Shown here piece after piece: positions 59,963 to 64,000 of a DNA stretch of 64,000 nt. The position numbers and the translations under genes were made by a program. Location of the stretch: assembly GCF_001598255.1 (NCBI RefSeq), contig NZ_BCYP01000034.1, forward strand, positions 1 through 64,000. Reading direction: 5' to 3'. The notes under the pieces were generated by a model. That model saw only the letters and a program-made list of their open reading frames with translations, was not told the DNA's origin and searched no databases. Each line of letters starts with the position of its first letter. Position 1 is the stretch's first letter. Origin of the DNA: Mitsuaria chitosanitabida ATCC BAA-476 = NBRC 102408. GTDB lineage: Bacteria > Pseudomonadota > Gammaproteobacteria > Burkholderiales > Burkholderiaceae_C.

Positions 59963-60205
59963 CCGGGACTTGCACGCGGACCGGTGCCGCGCGGCACGGG
60001 ACGGCGCCCCCTGCGAGGCGGCCCCGAACGACGCGCGACACCGAGGACCGATCCGGCCGACGCCGCGACCGACCCCCTGCATCGATGGGTTGGCGCGGCG
60101 TTTGCCTTTCCCCGGCGACGGAGACTGCGCGAGAATTTCGCCAGTCCCGCGTCCGTACGACTCTTTGCCGGAAGCTGCGCCTTGAGCGATCTGAAGATCC
60201 CCCCC

Positions 60206-60925
60206 ATGGCCCCTGTCGCCTCCCCCGCGGTCGATGCCGACTTCCGGCTCGACGCGCCCGGCGAGATCATGAACTGGCTGCGCGAGCTGCTGCGCTCGCA
60301 GGCCCGCATCCAGCTGACGACGCCCGACGGCGCGGCCATCCACACGGTGCTGCGCTCGCTGGACACCCCGCAGGGCATGCTGACGATGGAGGCGCCGCAG
60401 GCGCGCGACACCCTGCCCCCGATCCTGTCCAGCGACGAACTGGTCGCGACCGCCTTCCTGGACAAGATCAAGCTGCAGTTCGACGTGTCGGGCCTGGTGG
60501 CGATCCGCGGCGAGGGCGAGGTGCTGCGCGCCCCCGTCCCGCTGCGCATCTACCGCTTCCAGCGGCGCCAGGCCTACCGCGTGGCCTCGGCCGGACAGCT
60601 CTATCCGGCGCTGAAGCTCAACGGGGCCGACCTGCCGCGCATCCGCGTGGTGAACGTGAGCGCCGGCGGGGTCGCGCTGCAATGGCCGGCCAACGTCGTG
60701 CCGGCGCCGCGAGCGCTGGAGGAGCTCAGCGGGACGCTGGAGCTGGAGCGGGAAGTGAGCTTCAGCACCTTGCTGCGCGTCCAGCACCTCACCGAGGGCG
60801 AGGACGGCGCGCCGCACCATGTGGGCTGCGCCTTCGTCTCGCTGGCGCCGACCGCCGCGCGGGCGTTGCAGGTCTTCATCGACCAGGCGCAGAAGCGCGA
60901 GCGCCTGATGCGGCGGACCGTCTGA
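60206..60925 (+). CDS. ycgR: YcgR-like flagellar brake protein with PilZ domain
   Basis: A 239-residue cytoplasmic protein. The N-terminal YcgR domain (EIMNWLRELLRSQARIQLTTPDGAAIHTVLRSLD ... VATAFLDKIKLQFDVSGL) is followed by a PilZ domain with the c-di-GMP-binding RRQAYR and NVSAGG motifs. On binding c-di-GMP such proteins slow the motor by contacting FliG or MotA. An in-frame TTG at 60182 preceded by GGAAG is an alternative start eight codons upstream. It is ended by a strong terminator. The GGDEF/EAL proteins at 24-28 kb are possible sources of its ligand. Confidence 0.9.
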   Translation: MAPVASPAVDADFRLDAPGEIMNWLRELLRSQARIQLTTPDGAAIHTVLRSLDTPQGMLTMEAPQARDTLPPILSSDELVATAFLDKIKLQFDVSGLVAIRGEGEVLRAPVPLRIYRFQRRQAYRVASAGQLYPALKLNGADLPRIRVVNVSAGGVALQWPANVVPAPRALEELSGTLELEREVSFSTLLRVQHLTEGEDGAPHHVGCAFVSLAPTAARALQVFIDQAQKRERLMRRTV

Positions 60926-60943
60926 ATCGCCTTGTCGACCCCT

Positions 60944-60975
60944 GAACAAAGGCCACCCTCGGGTGGCCTTTGTTC
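60944..60975 (+). terminator. Strong terminator after the PilZ gene
   Basis: A perfect 15-bp inverted repeat GAACAAAGGCCACCC/GGGTGGCCTTTGTTC with only two bases between, followed by ATTTG. It ends the flagellar transcript before the peptide/CPBP module. Confidence 0.88.
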
Positions 60976-61143
60976 ATTTGACGATCTCATCTTGGAACGA
61001 AACCAATCCATATTAGTCATCCAGCCAAGGCGAATACCAAAAACAAGTCATTGCACGACTGAAATTACCGAAGTGAAACCTCGGTGGCCCAACGCCATTC
61101 CCCTTTCCATAATTGAATCGCCGGCATATTCCGGCGCAGATGG
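60976..61143 (+). promoter_or_regulatory. AT-rich upstream region of the double-glycine peptide gene
   Basis: Clearly poorer in GC than its surroundings. It must hold the promoter of the peptide gene. TTGACG (60978) and TTGGAA (60992) are possible -35 boxes, and TATTAG (61011) a possible -10, but none is spaced correctly. No sigma-28 site. Confidence 0.4.
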
Positions 61144-61344
61144 ATGGACATCATGATTGAACTCACCCAGGTGGAAATCGACAGGGTTCACGGCGGCGAG
61201 GTCGGCGCCACGGGCATGGGGGACGACTACAGCTACACGGGATCCCGGTCGTGGTTTGACTGCTATATGGACGGCACGACCAATCAGGATCGCTCGATGG
61301 TGGATGTGGATCTGATCCTCGGCTGCATGGCGGAATACAACTGA
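61144..61344 (+). CDS. Small peptide with double-glycine leader (bacteriocin-like precursor)
   Basis: A 66-residue precursor. The leader MDIMIELTQVEIDRVHGG has the classic pattern of double-glycine leaders (ELT..EI..V.GG) recognised by peptidase-containing ABC exporters, which cut after GG (residues 17-18). The predicted 48-residue mature peptide is acidic (about nine Asp/Glu, two Arg), with Cys40 and Cys61 able to form one disulfide, and a Gly/Asp/Tyr-rich start. The second Met (61153) may be the real start. No exporter is in the window. It lies just upstream of a CPBP protease gene, a common arrangement for bacteriocin and immunity. It resembles no named bacteriocin I can recall. Confidence 0.65.
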   Translation: MDIMIELTQVEIDRVHGGEVGATGMGDDYSYTGSRSWFDCYMDGTTNQDRSMVDVDLILGCMAEYN

Positions 61345-61410
61345 TCTCTGCCCAGCGTCCCGCGGAGGACGGGCTGGCCAGCCCGGCTTGCCCGTCCAAT
61401 TGGAGGCACC

Positions 61411-62244
61411 ATGCGCGTGCTTTATGCCGTCTTCCTGCTCGTCATCACGCAAATCATCGTCCTGCTGGCGGTCGCGCCGGCGATGTACTGGGTCGGGCGG
61501 ATGGGCGCTCCGATCTCCTACCTGCAGCGAACCGTGTTGGCCGCGGGCCTGTTGCCGCTGATGCTGACCGGCGTGTGGTGGATCATCTGTGGAATCCATC
61601 GGTACATGACATGGCCGCAGCCCGGCCACTTCGTCTCGCCGCGGCGGCACGCCGGCGACCGCCTCCTGCTCGCCAGCGCGCTGCTCCTGGTGCCCGCCGT
61701 CACGACCTTGGCCGCCCTGAGCTCTCCCTACACCGACAGCACAGCGGAGCTTCGCTGGCAGCTGTTGCCGGCATCGCTGTGGAGCGTGGGTTGGCTGGCA
61801 TTCGCCGAGGAGTTTCTCTATCGACGAATTCTTCTTGGGGAGCTCTTGCGCATTGCCGACCAGAGAATCCACTGGTGCCTCCTGGCCCTGTTCGCCCAAG
61901 CAGTGGTCTTCGCGCTATTCCATGGAAAGTCCGCCTTGATCTCGACGCAGCACTTTCTCTTCTATTTTCTCGGGGGAGCCATCCTGGGCTGGATTTACTG
62001 GATCCACCAGAATATCTGGCTGAATGCCTTCATTCATATGTCGATGAACGTCAGCGTCGCCCAGGTCGGTCCGACGAGCCGATGGTTCGCCGGACGCGTC
62101 GCGCAGTTCACGGGCGACCACTGGCACGGCTGGTTTCTGGCGGGATCCTGCCTGCTGCTCATGGCAGCCCTGGGCACCCTGCCGTTCCGGAAAACAAAAG
62201 GCCGCGAAACATCGCGGCCTTGGTATGGGCAAGTCAACGGGTGA
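61411..62244 (+). CDS. CPBP-family intramembrane glutamic protease (immunity/processing candidate)
   Basis: A 277-residue inner-membrane protein with about eight membrane segments. The CPBP (Abi) motifs are complete: EEFLYR (motif 1, EExxxR), FALFH (motif 2, FxxxH) and HMSMN (motif 3, HxxxN). In Gram-positive bacteriocin loci such proteins provide immunity; others mature prenylated proteins or peptides. It starts 66 bp after the double-glycine peptide gene. Its last ten or so codons coincide with the fliE terminator hairpin, which suggests insertion in front of an existing terminator. GC is lower than in neighbours. Confidence 0.85.
   Translation: MRVLYAVFLLVITQIIVLLAVAPAMYWVGRMGAPISYLQRTVLAAGLLPLMLTGVWWIICGIHRYMTWPQPGHFVSPRRHAGDRLLLASALLLVPAVTTLAALSSPYTDSTAELRWQLLPASLWSVGWLAFAEEFLYRRILLGELLRIADQRIHWCLLALFAQAVVFALFHGKSALISTQHFLFYFLGGAILGWIYWIHQNIWLNAFIHMSMNVSVAQVGPTSRWFAGRVAQFTGDHWHGWFLAGSCLLLMAALGTLPFRKTKGRETSRPWYGQVNG
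62198..62221 (-). terminator. Terminator of fliE (inside the 3' end of the CPBP gene)
   Basis: A 10-bp stem AAGGCCGCGA/TCGCGGCCTT with a 4-nt loop. On the minus strand it is followed by TTGTTTTCC, about 50 bp after the fliE stop. It overlaps the CPBP coding end and could also slow plus-strand transcription. Confidence 0.85.
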
Positions 62245-62268
62245 CCGCAGGTTCTGCCGCCTGGCCGA

Positions 62269-62595
62269 TCACACCTGCATGTTCATGATCTCGGAGTAGG
62301 CCGACACCAGCCGGTTGCGCACCTGCAGCGTGGCCTGGAAACCGATCTGGGCCTTCTGCATGGCCACCATGGTCTCTTCCAGGCTCACCGTCGGGTTGTC
62401 GAGCTGGACCTCGCGCTGGAGGCGGGATGCCTCGTTCTGCTGCGTACTCACGGACTTCAGCGCCGAGCTCATCGCATCCGCGAAGCTCGCGCCCGGCGCG
62501 GGCTTGGCCACCGGCTGACCCTGGGGGGTCAGACCGGCACGGGCCACCGCGCTGGCGAAGTCGAAGGGTTTGAGTTTCAGGTCCACGGCACGCAT
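62269..62595 (-). CDS. fliE: Flagellar hook-basal body complex protein FliE
   Basis: A 108-residue protein joining the MS ring to the proximal rod. FADAMSSALKSVSTQQNEASRLQREVQLDNPTVSLEETMVAMQKAQIGFQATLQVRNRLVSAYSEIMNMQV is highly conserved, including the C-terminal half that contacts the export gate. Divergent from fliF. A sigma-28-like site precedes it, and a terminator follows. Confidence 0.97.
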   Translation of the reverse strand: MRAVDLKLKPFDFASAVARAGLTPQGQPVAKPAPGASFADAMSSALKSVSTQQNEASRLQREVQLDNPTVSLEETMVAMQKAQIGFQATLQVRNRLVSAYSEIMNMQV

Positions 62596-62639
62596 CGTAG
62601 CCAGGGCGCCAAGACCCGTTGATCGGAACTGGGGGGGCT

Positions 62640-62666
62640 TGGTCGGCTTGTTCTCGGCATTCTTGA
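62640..62666 (-). promoter_or_regulatory. fliE promoter, sigma-28-like
   Basis: Minus strand: TCAAGAAT, 11 bp, GCCGACCA. Spacing is exact and six of eight -10 bases match. It lies in the 158-bp region shared with fliF, whose own promoter I could not assign. Confidence 0.6.
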
Positions 62667-62753
62667 GGGCGCCGATCGAAATAATTTCGACTGTGCCGAA
62701 GCGTCTGCTCCGGCCCCTCGCCCGCCCCCAGCCGTAACCCGACCGACCGCCCC

Positions 62754-64000
62754 ATGGACAACGCCCTGAGCAGCCCCGCCGCCGGACTTCCCGAGGTGCA
62801 GCAAGCCGCCCCGACGAGCCTCCCCGCCCGTCTGGCCGCCATGCCCACCAAGAGCAAGCTGATGCTGGGCGGCGGCGTGGCCGCGCTGATCGCCGTCGTG
62901 GTGGCCATGGCCATGATGACCGGCAAGGGCGACTACCGGCCCCTGTTCTCCGGCCTGTCCGACAAGGACGGCGGCGCCGTCATCGCGCAGCTGGCGCAGA
63001 TGAATGTGCCCTACCGCAACGAGGCCGGCGGCACGATCATGGTGCCCGCCAACCAGGTCTACGACCTGCGCATGAAGCTGGCCTCGGCCGGCCTGCCCAA
63101 GGGCGGCATCGTCGGCTTCGAGCTGATGGACAAGCAGTCCATCGGCCAGACCCAGTTCAACGAGCGCCTGAACTTCCAGCGCGCGCTCGAGGGCGAGCTC
63201 ACCCGCACCATCACCGCCATGTCCGACGTCGCCGACGCGCGCGTGCACCTGGCCATGCCCCAGCAGAACGGCTTCTTCCGCGAGCAGCAGAAGCCCAGCG
63301 CCTCGGTCATGCTGACCCTGCGCGGCGGCCGCACCCTGGACCGTGCCCAGATCGCCGGCATCGTGCATCTGGTGTCCTCCTCGGTGCCCGAGCTCAACCC
63401 CAAGGCCGTCAGCGTGCTGGACAGCACCGGCGCCCTGCTCTCCCAGAACCCCGACGGCAACGCCTCCGGCCTGGACAGCCAGCAGCTGCAGTACAAGCAG
63501 CAGGTCGAGGCCAACCTGAACAAGCGCATCGCCGAGCTGCTCGAGCCGGTCGTCGGCCGCGACAACCTGCGCTCCACGGTGACCGCCGACGTCGACTTCA
63601 ACCAGGTCGAGTCCACCGCCGAGGAATACAAGCCCAACCAGGGCCCCAACACCCAGAGCGCCGTGCGCCGCCTGACCTCCGAGGAGCAGACCGGCGGCAG
63701 CGCCGCGGTGCCCACCGGCGTCCCCGGCGCGACCTCCAACCAGGTCCCGCCCCAGGCCGCGGCCCCGATCAACGGCCAGGCCCAGCAGATGCAGCCGGCC
63801 GGCGGCTCGGGCGGCACGCAGAACATGCGCCGCAACAACGACACGCAGTTCGAGCTGGACCGCACCGTCCGCGTGACCCGCAGCGCCATCGGCCAGGTCC
63901 GCCGCCTGAACGCCGCCGTGGTCGTGAACCAGAAGACGGTGACGGACAAGAACGGCAAGACCACCAGCCAGCCGCTGTCGGCCGACGAGCTCCAGAAGCT
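62754..64000 (+). CDS. fliF: Flagellar MS-ring protein FliF (3' end outside window)
   Basis: The first 415 residues are visible. The first membrane helix (KLMLGGGVAALIAVVVAMAMMTG, about residues 36-58) is followed by DYRPLFSGLSDKDGGAVIAQLAQMNVPYRNEAGGTIMVPANQVYDLRMKLASAGLPKGGIVGFELMD, the diagnostic FliF/YscJ ring-building segment. Next are RBM2 and RBM3 (TAEEYKPNQGPNTQSAVRR ...) with a long Gln/Pro/Gly-rich insertion. FliF forms the basal-body ring in the inner membrane on which FliG and the export gate assemble. The ATG at 62754 opens in frame to the window end. It is probably the first gene of fliFGHIJK. Confidence 0.97.
   Translation, partial: MDNALSSPAAGLPEVQQAAPTSLPARLAAMPTKSKLMLGGGVAALIAVVVAMAMMTGKGDYRPLFSGLSDKDGGAVIAQLAQMNVPYRNEAGGTIMVPANQVYDLRMKLASAGLPKGGIVGFELMDKQSIGQTQFNERLNFQRALEGELTRTITAMSDVADARVHLAMPQQNGFFREQQKPSASVMLTLRGGRTLDRAQIAGIVHLVSSSVPELNPKAVSVLDSTGALLSQNPDGNASGLDSQQLQYKQQVEANLNKRIAELLEPVVGRDNLRSTVTADVDFNQVESTAEEYKPNQGPNTQSAVRRLTSEEQTGGSAAVPTGVPGATSNQVPPQAAAPINGQAQQMQPAGGSGGTQNMRRNNDTQFELDRTVRVTRSAIGQVRRLNAAVVVNQKTVTDKNGKTTSQPLSADELQK

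Noticed and set aside
60976-62244. Insertion sequence carrying the peptide/CPBP module
   Set aside because: No transposase, terminal inverted repeats or target duplication seen; insertion mechanism unknown.

Overview
The window is GC-rich, densely coded DNA from a motile beta-proteobacterium. The gene order (flgM-flgN / flgA / flgBCDEFGHIJKL; flhB-flhA-flhF-flhG-fliA; cheYZ; motAB; flhDC; fliC-fliD-fliS-fliT-ycgR; fliE / fliF) and the use of FlhDC plus sigma-28 fit the Burkholderiales, most likely the Roseateles/Mitsuaria/Rubrivivax/Leptothrix group. This is inferred from gene families and synteny only; no rRNA or tRNA gene was seen. Almost the whole window is one flagellar supercluster carrying some non-flagellar cargo.

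Layout. 1-4.6 kb: the 3' end of a repeat-rich OmpA-like gene, a ParA-like ATPase, a kefF-kefC antiporter pair and a DUF1841 gene. 4.6-17.3 kb: flgN, flgM and flgA on the minus strand, divergent from flgBCDEFGHIJKL on the plus strand. 17.3-28.5 kb: signalling genes, namely an HDOD protein, a PAS histidine kinase with an ANTAR response regulator, a membrane histidine kinase, an Hpt protein, a RR-PAS-GGDEF-EAL protein and a second diguanylate cyclase. 28.6-35 kb: accessory genes, namely DUF1697, a proline-rich Ig-repeat surface protein, DUF445, a low-GC pair of small membrane proteins and an orphan gene. 35-47 kb (minus strand): a soluble chemoreceptor, fliA, a FlhG-like gene, flhF, flhA, flhB, cheZ, cheY, motB and motA. 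47-53.3 kb: two near-identical flhDC operons flanking a glycosyltransferase and an RCC1-repeat protein, then a TPR gene. 53.3-60.9 kb (plus strand): three flagellin genes, fliD, fliS, fliT and a YcgR/PilZ gene. 60.9-62.3 kb: a double-glycine-leader peptide gene and a CPBP membrane protease. 62.3-64 kb: fliE and the divergent 5' part of fliF.

How the genes work together. FlhDC (two copies) should activate the hook-basal-body and export genes. FliA transcribes the late genes and is held by FlgM until the hook is complete. Sigma-28-type sites (TAAAG or TCAAG, 11 bp, GCCGATAA-like) can be read directly in the sequence upstream of flgM, motA, fliC2, fliD, fliS, fliE, flhA and flgB. One also lies upstream of a TPR gene that would not otherwise be called flagellar, and one with a 12-bp spacer lies upstream of fliC1. 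The c-di-GMP enzymes and the PilZ brake give a route for controlling the motor.

Most notable: (1) a complete duplication of flhDC with its upstream region; (2) a double-glycine-leader peptide plus CPBP protease inserted between two flagellar terminators; (3) a FlhG-like protein without a recognisable Walker A lysine; (4) a perfect 35-bp inverted repeat between two flagellin genes; (5) a shared block, CTTATC then ACAATGG about 35 bp later, upstream of flgB, flhA and flhB.
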